A stretch of 37,221 nucleotides of DNA from Acidimicrobiaceae bacterium. GTDB taxonomy: Bacteria; Actinomycetota; Acidimicrobiia; Acidimicrobiales; Poriferisodalaceae. Both the position numbers and the translations under genes were made by a program. The notes beneath the pieces were generated by a model, which was not told the DNA's origin, ran no database searches, and worked only from the letters and a program-made list of their open reading frames with translations. The DNA lies in the NCBI GenBank assembly GCA_002719335.1, contig PBHE01000039.1, forward strand, positions 1 to 37,221, read 5' to 3'. Shown piece after piece: positions 8,128 through 16,046 of the stretch; the first letter of the stretch is position 1, and the number at the start of each line of letters is the position of its first letter.

Positions 8128-8152
8128 CCGCTCCTTCGGGGGCGGTCTCTTG
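8128..8152. terminator. TTCG-loop terminator, copy 3, possibly bidirectional
   Basis: CCGCTCC (8128-8134), TTCG and GGGGCGG (8139-8145) form a seven-pair stem capped by a C(TTCG)G tetraloop, followed by TCTCTTGTCG. It lies between two convergent small membrane-protein frames (8000-8116 plus, 8156-8263 minus) and could serve both. Confidence 0.8.
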
Positions 8153-8155
8153 TCG

Positions 8156-8263
8156 TTATAGGACGACGACAATCACAGCGAAAACGATCGCGATCGACAC
8201 GACCCAAACCACTCCGTCTAATGCCTTCGCTGAGACGGCGGCCACGCTTTTCCAATATCCCAC
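8156..8263 (-). CDS. Putative 35-residue single-pass membrane protein
   Basis: On the minus strand GTG 8263 opens a frame ending at TAA 8156-8158. The product has a short polar start (MGYWKSVAAVSAKALDG) and a strongly hydrophobic helix (VVWVVSIAIVFAVIVVVL). An upstream in-frame stop limits the start to this GTG. It converges on the terminator at 8128. There is no homology to name and the start codon is weak, so chance is possible. Confidence 0.3.
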   Translation of the reverse strand: MGYWKSVAAVSAKALDGVVWVVSIAIVFAVIVVVL

Positions 8264-8379
8264 GATCTTGAAGGTACCGAATCTTCTGCTTCAGGCGCAG
8301 CGTTCTTCGTCGCCGCCGTTGCCAACGAAGTTTGGTGTCCGGCGAATTTGGCTGCGGCTAATTGCGTAGCCGATGACGT

Positions 8380-8480
8380 ATAGCTCGTGGAGTTGGTCGT
8401 CCGAACTCGACGTTCCATCGTCGCAGCTCTTTCTTATGTAGATGCCTGCTTTGGTCTTCACCATTAGATATCGGATCCCG
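8380..8480 (-). repeat. Coding-like repeat, copy A
   Basis: The minus-strand translation contains IYIRKSCDDGTSSSDDQ. A closely similar stretch (IPIRKSTDDGTFSSDDQ) occurs at 23185-23275, and a weaker one at 12123-12190. The DNA alignment starts at GGGATCCGATAT (here) and GGGACCCGATAT (copy C). It may be a remnant of a small gene carried with the intergenic element. The interval 8264-8522 holds no other gene I can support. Confidence 0.55.
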
Positions 8481-8522
8481 TTCGCGGTCTGCCCCACGAA
8501 GGGTTTGAATGGCGGTACTTGT

Positions 8523-8550
8523 AGGCCTACTGCGCTGTATCGCCCACACC
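8523..8550 (+). repeat. Dispersed tRNA-3'-end-like repeat, copy R5
   Basis: The core reads CTGTATCGCCCACACC, preceded by GGCCTACTGCG. GGC and GCC can pair around the loop. The upstream part differs more from the consensus than in R1, R4 or R7. Confidence 0.65.
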
Positions 8551-8791
8551 GATACATACGAGTTGGTCGGGGACCAGCTCTTGGTGGTCTTGTAACCAAA
8601 GGGTGCAAAGACTTAAGAGAAGGTTGGTTGTTTGACCAAAGATTTCGGTCGCCGTCACCACCCGGAGCTGACCCTTATTGTGGTGCTATGGACGAACGGG
8701 TGGACGAACGACTCCTAGTTGCCGGAATAGGAGCCGTTGCGCTGGCGTTTTTGGTGGTATCGGCTGCGCAGCTATTCTTTTCGGTGGGGTC

Positions 8792-8965
8792 GAGTTCGTC
8801 GGCAAGCGTCGTGTTCGGAACAAGTTCCTGGCCGAGTCCCTGCTTGGGGCCGAACTGGTGTGCTACAAACCAGGCCAGGGAAGGCGAGAGCACTTCCACG
8901 AGACCCAAGAACACATCTGCTAGATCGCTAAAGGTCGCGGGCACGCGAGCTACCGAAGGTAAGGG
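8792..8965 (+). pseudogene. Truncated cupin-domain protein
   Basis: The frame encodes a stretch from VEFVGKRRVRNKFLAE to ELVCYKPGQGRREHFHETQE. It contains a complete cupin motif 1, G(X)5HXH(X)3E, as GQGRREHFHETQE. An amber codon at 8921-8923 follows EHIC. Beyond it the same frame gives IAKGRGHA, which resembles the next cupin strand, and then stops at TAA. Cupin motif 2 is absent and no clear start codon or ribosome site belongs to it, so this is a decayed fragment just upstream of the ring-cleavage dioxygenase. A functional overlapping frame was not identified. Confidence 0.65.
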
Positions 8966-8971
8966 CTGACC

Positions 8972-9823
8972 ATGGGTGACATCGTTCTCTCCGTAGCAGC
9001 GAGTCATGCTCCCGGTCTGGCGGGGCTGTACAGCGGCGCTCCTGAGGACACTAAGGCTGAGGTCGACAAGATGTACGGGACCATGGGTGCGGAAATCGTG
9101 GCTGCGGATCTCGACGTACTGATTCTCGTCGGCAACGACCATCTGGCCAATTCCAGAGTCCTCGAGTATCCGGACTTCCTTGTCGGCATGGCCGCTGAGC
9201 ACATGGGACCATACGAGTGGTTCAAGCCCTGGTTGAACTGCCGGGACTACACGCTGCAAGGTCGACCCGAGGTCGCCGAGGCGCTGATTTCGGGAATGGC
9301 CCGCCGGGGTGTCCTGTTCGTCGGCCGCCGCGAGAATCTCCGCTACGACGACAACCTGTCCATTCCGACAGTGCTGTGCGACTTCGACGCCAACGATGTG
9401 CCCGTCGTTCCCATTTTGATGAACTGTAACGTACCGCCGGTACCGGATCAGCGACAGTGCTACGCCGTCGGTGAGGCGCTCGGCGACGTTATCCGCAATG
9501 ACCTGCCGAACGGTATGCGCGTGGGTCTGTTTGGATCTGGGGGCCTCTCGCACGAACCTGGCGGGAAGCGCTACTTCTTCATTGACCAGGACTTCGACCA
9601 TTGGTTTATGGACATGCTCGAAGCGGGTGATCACCACAAGCTGTTGAACGAGGCAACGCCTGAACGTATGGAGGAGTCAGGGGCCGGAGGAACGGCTGAG
9701 TTGTTCGCCTGGTTCGTGGTCCTCGGTGCAATAGGCAACCGACCGTGTAGCCGACTCGGCTATACGGCCTACGACAACTTCAAGTGCGGCGTCGGAGCCG
9801 TGCGCTGGGAGATGGGAAGCTGA
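8972..9823 (+). CDS. Extradiol ring-cleavage dioxygenase, catalytic LigB-type subunit
   Basis: A 283-residue class III (LigB superfamily) Fe(II) extradiol dioxygenase. Expected residues are present: metal ligands His12 (ASHAPG) and His57 (VGNDH), Glu243 (TAELFAWFVV) and the catalytic His194 in GSGGLSHEPGG. This layout matches protocatechuate 4,5-dioxygenase LigB closely in spacing. The enzyme opens a catechol-type ring next to a hydroxyl group using O2. The exact substrate is unknown. ATG 8972 follows directly after the decayed cupin. Its stop overlaps the start of the LigA-like gene (TGATG), so the two are translationally coupled. Confidence 0.9.
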   Translation: MGDIVLSVAASHAPGLAGLYSGAPEDTKAEVDKMYGTMGAEIVAADLDVLILVGNDHLANSRVLEYPDFLVGMAAEHMGPYEWFKPWLNCRDYTLQGRPEVAEALISGMARRGVLFVGRRENLRYDDNLSIPTVLCDFDANDVPVVPILMNCNVPPVPDQRQCYAVGEALGDVIRNDLPNGMRVGLFGSGGLSHEPGGKRYFFIDQDFDHWFMDMLEAGDHHKLLNEATPERMEESGAGGTAELFAWFVVLGAIGNRPCSRLGYTAYDNFKCGVGAVRWEMGS

Positions 9824-10146
9824 TGGCCTTCGAACAGATCGATAAGACATTGGTGACGCACGACCTAGTGCAAGATCTCAAGTGGGATGCTGAGCTTCGC
9901 GCACAGTTTGAGGCCGATCAGGTCTCGGTCCTTGACCGCTACCCCCTGAAACCCGAGGAGCGAACGGCCATCGACACTGGAGACTTTCGCAAGCTATACG
10001 ACATGGGACTGCACCCCTATCTGGGTGGCCAGTTGGCCCGACTGATGTACGGCAACGCCGCAGGGCCCGATGCGACGAGGGCGGTCAACCGGTTGATCGC
10101 CTCGCTGACAGGCGAGGAGCGCCCCGACGATCGCACCACAGCCTGA
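9823..10146 (+). CDS. LigA-type small subunit of extradiol dioxygenase
   Basis: The ATG at 9823-9825 overlaps the ligB-like stop by one base. The 107-residue all-helical product matches the LigA/protocatechuate 4,5-dioxygenase alpha subunit in size. Typical features are FEADQVSVLDRYPLKPEERTA followed by DFRKLYDMGLHPYLGGQLARL, whose helices cover the active site of the large subunit in the LigAB structure. A longer reading from 9784 would overlap ligB by 40 bases and adds only basic residues, so it is not preferred. It probably forms a heterotetramer with the upstream product. Confidence 0.85.
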   Translation: MAFEQIDKTLVTHDLVQDLKWDAELRAQFEADQVSVLDRYPLKPEERTAIDTGDFRKLYDMGLHPYLGGQLARLMYGNAAGPDATRAVNRLIASLTGEERPDDRTTA

Positions 10147-10152
10147 CACCCC

Positions 10153-11112
10153 ATGACGAGACACCAACTGCCAGCCAACGAGACGACGGTGCGCGTCGGG
10201 GTGATCGACGCCTCCATCGAGCCCGTGCTGTCGATCGCAGACGGCGACGACGTGGTGATGCAAACCTGGAGTCACTGGGCGGGGCAGGTCTTGCCCGGCA
10301 TGGACCTCAAGGGCGTGCTGGCCCTCCGAGAGGATGCTCCCCTGGGCCCGCATTCGATCACCGGACCAATCGAGGTGGTCGGCGCTGAACCCGGCGATGT
10401 CCTCCGGGTTGATGTGCTGGAGTTGGCGCTGGGTGAGTGGGGCTTCAACCTGGCCCTGCCGAGCCCGCTCGGACGTGGCGTGTTGGCCGACCAGTTTCCT
10501 GACGGAGCGCTACGTCACTTGCGCCTCGACCGAACCACCATGACGACAGAGTTGTTACCCGGTGTAGCGCTGGCGCTGGACCCCTTTTTGGGGATCATGG
10601 GCGTTGCGCCACCGGAAGACGGTCCGCACTCCTCAGTACCGCCAGGTCCGTACGGGGGCAACATGGATTTACGCGATCTCGTCGTGGGCTCGTCGCTGTT
10701 TCTTCCGGTGTTCCGACCGGGGGCCGGGTTCTACGCGGGCGACGCACACGCGGCCCAGGGCGACGGCGAGGTGAACCAGACCGCCATCGAGACCTCGATG
10801 GAGCGCGCACACCTTCGTTTCGAAATCGTCAGGGCAGCAGACCTTCCCGACCTGCTCCGACTCCCATGGGTCGAGACATCGACCCACCTGATCACCATCG
10901 GACTCGACGAAGACCTCGATCTAGCGGTGCGTCAGGCAGTCGAGTCGCTAGTCCTCCAACTCATCCGCAGATTCTCACTGGACGCCGACGATGCCTACGC
11001 TCTGGCGTCCCTCGCCGCCGACGTAGAAGTCACGCAGGCAGTCAACCGAGTCAAGGGCGCCCACGCCCGACTCCCATGGATCACAATCGGTCTCACTGAC
11101 CCGCGCCACTGA
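10153..11112 (+). CDS. Acetamidase/formamidase (FmdA/AmdA) family protein
   Basis: A 319-residue metal-dependent amidase. Family signatures are SHWAGQVLPG near residue 40, EVVGAEPGDVLRVDVLEL, GPYGGNMDLRDL around residue 160 and GDAHAAQGDGEV around residue 200, the last two supplying likely metal ligands. Members hydrolyse formamide, acetamide or N-formyl compounds. It starts six bases after the LigA-like stop, so it belongs to the dioxygenase operon. That suggests removal of an amide or formyl group from a ring-cleavage product or substrate, which is inference. Confidence 0.88.
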   Translation: MTRHQLPANETTVRVGVIDASIEPVLSIADGDDVVMQTWSHWAGQVLPGMDLKGVLALREDAPLGPHSITGPIEVVGAEPGDVLRVDVLELALGEWGFNLALPSPLGRGVLADQFPDGALRHLRLDRTTMTTELLPGVALALDPFLGIMGVAPPEDGPHSSVPPGPYGGNMDLRDLVVGSSLFLPVFRPGAGFYAGDAHAAQGDGEVNQTAIETSMERAHLRFEIVRAADLPDLLRLPWVETSTHLITIGLDEDLDLAVRQAVESLVLQLIRRFSLDADDAYALASLAADVEVTQAVNRVKGAHARLPWITIGLTDPRH

Positions 11113-11160
11113 CCCCCCAGCCACGAGCAATCGATACTCGACATCGGTCAGAATGAAGCA

Positions 11161-12057
11161 ATGACGCTCCACCCTCAGATTGAGGCCATCATTTCTTCTA
11201 TGCCCATCCGCAGTTTCGCGGAGATGGACGTCGGGGAGGCACGACAGGCCCACGCCGCCGGCGCGGCGGCGCGACCGAAGGGCCCGGACATGGCTGATGT
11301 CAGCGAGGTCGTCATCGGCGGCTGTGAAATGACGCGTCTCAGCCCGAAAAATGCGGACGGTTCGGCCGTCGTGTTCTTCCACGGCGGCGGCTGGGTGCTC
11401 GGAAGCAGGGCGACGCACGACGGTCCGTGCCGCCACCTCGCCGCAGGGTCGGCAGCCACCGTGTTCAACGTCGAGTACCGACTAGCCCCCGAACACCCCT
11501 TCCCGGCGGCCCACGACGACGCGGTCGACGTGACCCGCGCGTTGCTGTCTGGAGCAGACGAGTCCATCGACTACTCGCGTGTAGCGGTCGCTGGCGATTC
11601 CGCTGGAGGCAACCTTGCTGCGGCAGCCGCGTTAGCGCTGCGCGATGAGCCCGCTACCCCTGCTGCACTCTTGTTGATCTACCCCGCCCTCGACGCCACG
11701 ATGAGTACCCCCAGCTACCTCGAGTTCGCGGACGGACCATTTCTCACGGCGCGCGAGATGGCCTGGTTCTATGACGCCTATGCCCAGGGGACAGACCCAC
11801 TGGACCCACGGCTCTCCCCAGCGTGGGCGGCGCAGCTGGACGGATTGCCCTCAACGCTCGTCATCACCGCCTCACACGATGTCCTGCGAGACGAGGGCGA
11901 GGAGTTCGCACGGGCGATGGCGGCAGCTGGTTGCGACGCCAGTGCCTCTCGCCACGTTGGGGCGACACACGGGTTCTTCGGCTGGAGCCACGCCGCCGCG
12001 CCCAGTCGCACCGCCATGACGCTCGCGGCCGGTTGGCTGTCTGAGACCCTCGGCTAA
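11161..12057 (+). CDS. HSL-type alpha/beta-hydrolase (esterase/lipase)
   Basis: A 298-residue hormone-sensitive-lipase family esterase. The oxyanion motif HGGGW is at 74-78, the nucleophile motif GDSAGG has Ser147, and the acid and base lie in SHDVLRDEGE and GATHGFFGW. YRLAPEHPFPAA is the usual conserved stretch before the nucleophile. It is cytosolic, with no signal peptide. It starts about 50 bases after the amidase and is probably the last gene of the ring-cleavage operon. A second HSL-type esterase is found at 16043. The ester substrate is unknown. Confidence 0.88.
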   Translation: MTLHPQIEAIISSMPIRSFAEMDVGEARQAHAAGAAARPKGPDMADVSEVVIGGCEMTRLSPKNADGSAVVFFHGGGWVLGSRATHDGPCRHLAAGSAATVFNVEYRLAPEHPFPAAHDDAVDVTRALLSGADESIDYSRVAVAGDSAGGNLAAAAALALRDEPATPAALLLIYPALDATMSTPSYLEFADGPFLTAREMAWFYDAYAQGTDPLDPRLSPAWAAQLDGLPSTLVITASHDVLRDEGEEFARAMAAAGCDASASRHVGATHGFFGWSHAAAPSRTAMTLAAGWLSETLG

Positions 12058-12122
12058 CGCCAAGATACGCGTGGTGACTTCTTGGCATGTGTTCCACGCG
12101 TGCGCACGTTCACTGCAGCAAT

Positions 12123-12220
12123 GTGTCACCGCGCTCGGCTCGTCTTCGGTGCTTCCGCACAGGTAAATGGCCGCGGTTTTGCTTTCCATGCTCTAGACAC
12201 GGGCGGACTCCCTCGTGTCG
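12123..12220 (-). repeat. Coding-like repeat, copy B
   Basis: The minus-strand DNA shares CACGAGGG, GTCT and GCATGGAAAGCAA blocks with 23230-23280. Its translation SKTAAIYLCGSTEDEPSA is a weaker counterpart of KTKAGIYIRKSCDDGTSSSD at 8380-8480. No repeat core of the R type is visible beside it. The gap 12058-12264 holds no gene. Confidence 0.45.
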
Positions 12221-12264
12221 TTTCACTAAGTGGGTCCGTTTCTTGCCTTCTTTGGTATGGGCGT

Positions 12265-13158
12265 TTAGTTCGGTGCGATGTCGGGCTCGACGTCGTCTCC
12301 GAGCGTGTGGGGCATGTTTCTTTGACCGAAGCGCTCGGCGGCTTGACTGCTGGCCGCGGTGGGGGCTAGCACTTGGGTGAGGATCGCGTTGATCTGGTCA
12401 GGAGCTTCGTAGGGGCTCCAGTGACCGGCGTTTGTGATGGTGTGGCATTTCGCGTCGGGACGTGAACCCAAGATGCGTTCGAGGCGGACGCTGGGGTTGC
12501 CACCGCCAAACGCATCGCGGTCGCTGTAGACCACATGCAGTTCCGCGGTCAGTTGGCCGATGACGTCGAGGAGCAGCGTCGAGGACGGGATCGAGCCGGT
12601 CTTGAATCGTGTTCGGTCTTGGCCATCGAGGTGAATATCTAACGCGGTGTCGTCGGCGGTATGGGGGTTCGCGAACATGAAACGGATCAACTCATCGCGT
12701 GGACCTCTTCGCGGCCCGCCCGCTACACGTGCATTGATCCCGATGCCACCAGCGGAGATGACTACGAGATGCTGGGCGCGTTGGCCCATTCGGTGCGCAG
12801 CCAACCCAGCAACGATGCCACCGAAAGAAAAACCGACGATATCGAGCTGCGCTTCTGCTCCGATCACGGCGTCGGTGATTTGTACCAACGAGTCTGCAAG
12901 GTGTTCCGCGTCAGGCGGGCCGGCGAGCGATTCCGAATCACCGAATCCTGGAAGATCCGGGACCACTACCCGGTTCCGCTGAGACAAGGGGCCAATGTTG
13001 CGAACCCAATGAGTCCAACAGCCGCTGGCACCATGCACTAGAAGGACAACTGGTCCAGCTCCCCAGCTCCGACAGGCAACGGACCGGCCGTCGATGTCAA
13101 TATCGTCGCGATCAGCGATTGCATCGAGTTGGTCAACCATTGACGGCGTGTCATTCAT
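12265..13158 (-). CDS. MhpC/BphD-like alpha/beta-hydrolase
   Basis: About 297 residues from ATG 13158; the frame is open further back to 13212, but that adds an unlikely leader. The fold markers are VLLVHGASGCWTHW (oxyanion region), PDLPGFGDSES, nucleophile elbow GFSFGG, YSDRDAFGGG (acid) and ITNAGHWSPYE (His). This set is typical of meta-cleavage-product C-C hydrolases and related esterases. It converges on the ring-cleavage operon, so hydrolysis of a ring-fission product is plausible but unproven. The C-terminal tail of about 30 residues after VLAPTAA is unusual for the family and has low complexity. Confidence 0.82.
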   Translation of the reverse strand: MNDTPSMVDQLDAIADRDDIDIDGRSVACRSWGAGPVVLLVHGASGCWTHWVRNIGPLSQRNRVVVPDLPGFGDSESLAGPPDAEHLADSLVQITDAVIGAEAQLDIVGFSFGGIVAGLAAHRMGQRAQHLVVISAGGIGINARVAGGPRRGPRDELIRFMFANPHTADDTALDIHLDGQDRTRFKTGSIPSSTLLLDVIGQLTAELHVVYSDRDAFGGGNPSVRLERILGSRPDAKCHTITNAGHWSPYEAPDQINAILTQVLAPTAASSQAAERFGQRNMPHTLGDDVEPDIAPN

Positions 13159-13256
13159 GGCGGGCCGCCCACCGATCGCTGCACGGTGCTGGCATGTCCA
13201 CCGTCCCATCATGCATCAACTCACCGAAAAGATCCGTATTCACCACTGTGGCAAGT

Positions 13257-13289
13257 GACGTCTGGTACGAATCCAGTATCGCCCACGTC
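13257..13289 (+). repeat. Dispersed tRNA-3'-end-like repeat, copy R6
   Basis: GACGT (13257-13261) and ACGTC (13285-13289) form a perfect outer stem, and GG/CC pairs inside it. The loop carries GAATCCAGTATCGCCCAC. The stem sequence differs from other copies yet remains complementary. This copy sits between two minus-strand genes but is itself in the plus orientation. Confidence 0.75.
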
Positions 13290-13324
13290 GAAATGTTGAG
13301 TTTTCGGGACTGGCTGGACATGTG

Positions 13325-14515
13325 TTATTCGGTTGATGACTGAGTGACCTTCGGTTGAGGGCCACCTATTCCAGTAGTCAGCTTCCAGCCGACAGTTAAC
13401 AGGACGATCATTGCGGCTGAAGTGACAAGCCACGCTGCGGTGTTCCCGGCCCTGGCATACACCGCGGCTAACCCAAGCGCTGCCATGGCCGCTGTACCTA
13501 CCTCGAACGCGCTTGCCAGGCCCTGCGCGGCGGCTTGGCGATTTTCGGGTACGGAAGCTGAAACCAGCATTGGGCCAGAGGGAAATCCGAGACCCTCTGC
13601 AAATCCGCACCCTACAGTGAGCAATATCAGCACCAGAAGCCCTGGAAACAAACCGAACAAAGCGGAGGAAACCGAGCAGGTAGCCACCATCGCCACCGCC
13701 CATTTCCGAGAGCCGTAACGTTGCGCGAGTGTGCCGCCCCATGGAGCTAGCACGGCGATGGGTAGAGCAATAAAGGTCACCACCACACCGATCTGCCATT
13801 GAGAGGCGCCACGGTGGTCCATCTCGAGAATCCACACTGACTCGAATGCCCCGATAAACACGAAATACGCGGACACCACCGAACACGCTCCCAGCAGATG
13901 CCGGTTTCTCATTAGGTCAGTTAGACGCCGACGCGCCACATCTTTAGCGGCACTGTCGCTTTGGGCGCGCCATGCGGTGGGAATAAGTAGCGCTAAAAGG
14001 ACTGCCATGGTCCAGAACGGGACGCGGAAGCCGCCAATCGCATTAAGGGCTGCAGCTGCAGCTGGCCCGACAACAAATCCGGAAACATCGAACGCTCCCA
14101 GACGTCCCAGGTTGCGGCCAAGGTTTTGGGGGTCGGCGACAATCACTGTGCGCCGAGCAGCCGGTTGAGCCGCACCAAAGGCCACACCCATCAACACCCG
14201 ACCCAACATGAAATGCCAAAATTCTGTGGCTACCGCTACTACAACCAGCCCGGCAAGACCTAACAAAAGCCCGGAGCGCAGCATCAACGGTGCCCGGCCC
14301 CGGTCTGCTTGAGGCGCTAGCACTAACGTGGCGACGAAAGCTGCTCCCAATCCGCCGGCGACAGACGCGCCAATGCTGAACTCAGAAAACCCAAGGTTGT
14401 TTCGGAACTCGGCTAACAGCGTTACAACGCTCGCCAATCCCGCCGACATTCCGAAGACAGTCAGGTAATACGGCAACAAGCTTGGCCCGGATCTAGGAGT
14501 ATTTGGCGATGTCAT
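13325..14515 (-). CDS. MFS transporter
   Basis: A 396-residue major facilitator protein with about twelve hydrophobic helices. The N-terminal half has LAPQADRGRAPLMLRSG in the position of the MFS A-motif, and LGRVLMGVAFGAAQPAARRTV resembles the B-motif with a conserved Arg. The second half has GGTLAQRYGSRKW as the repeated A-motif. It probably exports or imports a small molecule; no substrate can be named. ATG 14515 is preceded by a weak purine stretch. The DUF2061 gene ends 28 bases upstream on the same strand, so they may be cotranscribed. Confidence 0.85.
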   Translation of the reverse strand: MTSPNTPRSGPSLLPYYLTVFGMSAGLASVVTLLAEFRNNLGFSEFSIGASVAGGLGAAFVATLVLAPQADRGRAPLMLRSGLLLGLAGLVVVAVATEFWHFMLGRVLMGVAFGAAQPAARRTVIVADPQNLGRNLGRLGAFDVSGFVVGPAAAAALNAIGGFRVPFWTMAVLLALLIPTAWRAQSDSAAKDVARRRLTDLMRNRHLLGACSVVSAYFVFIGAFESVWILEMDHRGASQWQIGVVVTFIALPIAVLAPWGGTLAQRYGSRKWAVAMVATCSVSSALFGLFPGLLVLILLTVGCGFAEGLGFPSGPMLVSASVPENRQAAAQGLASAFEVGTAAMAALGLAAVYARAGNTAAWLVTSAAMIVLLTVGWKLTTGIGGPQPKVTQSSTE

Positions 14516-14542
14516 AGCGGTTTTTTGTCGTTGTGGTTTGCC

Positions 14543-15115
14543 CTAGTTATCCACAGCTCGAACCTCGTGCGACCCCGGGATGATCCCCCAGCGGATCCGG
14601 GCCCAGGAGCGTTCGTGGAAGAAATAGAGTGCCAACTTTGTGAAGATCTCGAACCCACCTATTGAGATTGCTGTCGCCAGATTACCGGTGAAGATGAGCC
14701 CGAGCACCATGGTGTCCAAACTCGCGACCACCCGCCACGTCGCGGTCTTGGTGGCCGAGCGCCGCCGACCGTCCCGGTGGTGGCCTTCCTCGTCCAGGTC
14801 GCGGTCCCAGTGCAACCGCGTCCAGAGCCGCTCATGCAAAAAGTACAGCGTCAGCTTGGTAGCCACTTCGGTTAAGGCGATAGAAACAGCAGTTTTTGCT
14901 CTGTCGCTGGCGCTTACCTCGTCAAGGCCGAAGAGCGGACCGAGAAAACTCAGGACAACAAAGGACAGGACCAATGTGTCAAGCGTCCCCACCGCCCGCC
15001 AAGAGATCGCCTTGGCGATCGAGCGAGCCGGGCGGATCTCCGGTGGGTTTGGGGGATCGAGGCGCGGATCCTCAGGACCGAAGATCGGGCGTTCGGGTTG
15101 CTCTCTCATTATCAC
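14543..15115 (-). CDS. Membrane protein with two DUF2061 domains
   Basis: A 190-residue protein with two similar halves. Each has a start like RSIAKAISWRAVGTLDTLVL or KTATWRVVASLDTMVLGLIF, a second hydrophobic helix, and an end like TKLTLYFLHERLWTRLHW or TKLALYFFHERSWARIRWG. This repeat is the DUF2061 signature, and tandem copies are known in the family. Function is unknown; it is a cytoplasmic-membrane protein with about four helices. Start ATG 15115 is followed by a proline-rich leader of about 30 residues. It lies upstream of the MFS gene on the same strand. Confidence 0.85.
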   Translation of the reverse strand: MIMREQPERPIFGPEDPRLDPPNPPEIRPARSIAKAISWRAVGTLDTLVLSFVVLSFLGPLFGLDEVSASDRAKTAVSIALTEVATKLTLYFLHERLWTRLHWDRDLDEEGHHRDGRRRSATKTATWRVVASLDTMVLGLIFTGNLATAISIGGFEIFTKLALYFFHERSWARIRWGIIPGSHEVRAVDN

Positions 15116-15662
15116 CTCTGCGGTCCTAACGGCCTACGCCCTCCGAAGCTAATGACAGCGTATTGGCAACGCCCTCTATGGAGGCGATCATTTCTGTCAG
15201 TAACTCGGCAAGGGCCGCCGCGGTGGGGATTCTCGACGACCGGGCGGAATAATACAGTGAGGGCCGCGTTGTCGCGGTCGTAGGGGGATCGATGACGCTC
15301 ACCTCTGGCCTATAAAGTGAAAACCCTCACCGTCAGATGAATGAGATCATCGAGTGAGGGCCTTCAGTGACCCCAGCGCAATGCAGCCGCACACGCTGAG
15401 ATCGGCCGTAATCTACTGGGCTTTCGGTCGAAGCCCTCGAAAACGACAAAAGACCGCCCGCCGTAGTTCATTGACGACGACAAGCAGTGGGCTAACGATG
15501 GCCTCGGTTTGTCCAAGGGTTGCATCCTTGGTACCCGTCAGGGTTTAACTATTAGAGCGAGTCGGTGCCGCCGGTAATCACCACCACACCAACCAGCTCG
15601 CGAAGGTTCTGCGTCATAAGCTCAAGGGTAGTTTCACGAGAACCGCGTGTAACTTCTCAGCG
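15116..15662. other. Intergenic stretch with a hairpin and a terminator half-copy
   Basis: No convincing gene is seen in these 547 bases. CCCTCAC (15324-15330) and GTGAGGG (15354-15360) pair across 23 bases, with no T-tract after them. At about 15436 the stretch CGAAAACGACAAAAGACCGCC is the reverse complement of the first half of the TTCG-loop terminators at 7577 and 23781, apparently a relic. GGTACC at about 15528 recalls the second module of the dispersed element but no core is present. Confidence 0.45.
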
Positions 15663-16046
15663 GTGAACCGCGACCGTTTGTATGAGATCTGCCTCGCTCA
15701 ACCCGAAGCAGTCGAGGAGCATCCGTTCGGACCTGACTTAACTGTGTTCAAAGTGGCCCAGAAAGTGTTTGTGATCGCCACGGCACACGGAGACCTCACC
15801 ATGAACGTGAAATGTGACCCTGAGGTAGCTGAAACGCTGCGCGGCACGTATGACTCTGTGCGGGCCATGAGCGTGTGGCCGAAACACTGGAATTGGGTTG
15901 ATATTCGTGCTGGGGAGGTAGCAGACACCGAACTTGAACACTGGGTAGAGGATTCCTATGACCTTGTTGTCGACAAGCTTCCAAAAGTTCACAAACTGCG
16001 CCTACAAGGAGAGGTTGGAGGTATCGACCTAGGCTCCACGGCGTGA
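15663..16046 (+). CDS. MmcQ/YjbR-family protein
   Basis: A 127-residue protein with the YjbR/CyaY-like fold pattern: LYEICLAQPEAVEEHPFG near the start, VFKVAQKVFVIA, LTMNVKCDPEVAETLR and a C-terminal helix with DSYDLVVDKLPK. Family proteins are called MmcQ/YjbR and have a CyaY-like DNA-binding fold in structural work, but their biological role is mostly unknown. The start is GTG 15663. It overlaps the next gene by four bases (GTGA), indicating translational coupling with the esterase. Confidence 0.85.
   Translation: MNRDRLYEICLAQPEAVEEHPFGPDLTVFKVAQKVFVIATAHGDLTMNVKCDPEVAETLRGTYDSVRAMSVWPKHWNWVDIRAGEVADTELEHWVEDSYDLVVDKLPKVHKLRLQGEVGGIDLGSTA

Noticed and set aside
8921-8923. Amber codon in the cupin as pyrrolysine
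   Set aside because: The fragment also lacks cupin motif 2 and a clear start, so decay is simpler; nothing else suggests pyrrolysine use.
8442-8969. Plus-strand frame with a hydrophobic stretch (LLVAGIGAVALAFLVVSAAQLFF) as a small membrane protein
   Set aside because: It runs through repeat R5 and overlaps the cupin fragment in another frame; after the hydrophobic part the sequence is low-complexity. It cannot be excluded from an ATG at 8689, but the cupin motif is the stronger signal.
8675-9637. 320-codon minus-strand open frame
   Set aside because: It is antisense to the LigB-type dioxygenase, whose active-site residues are all present.
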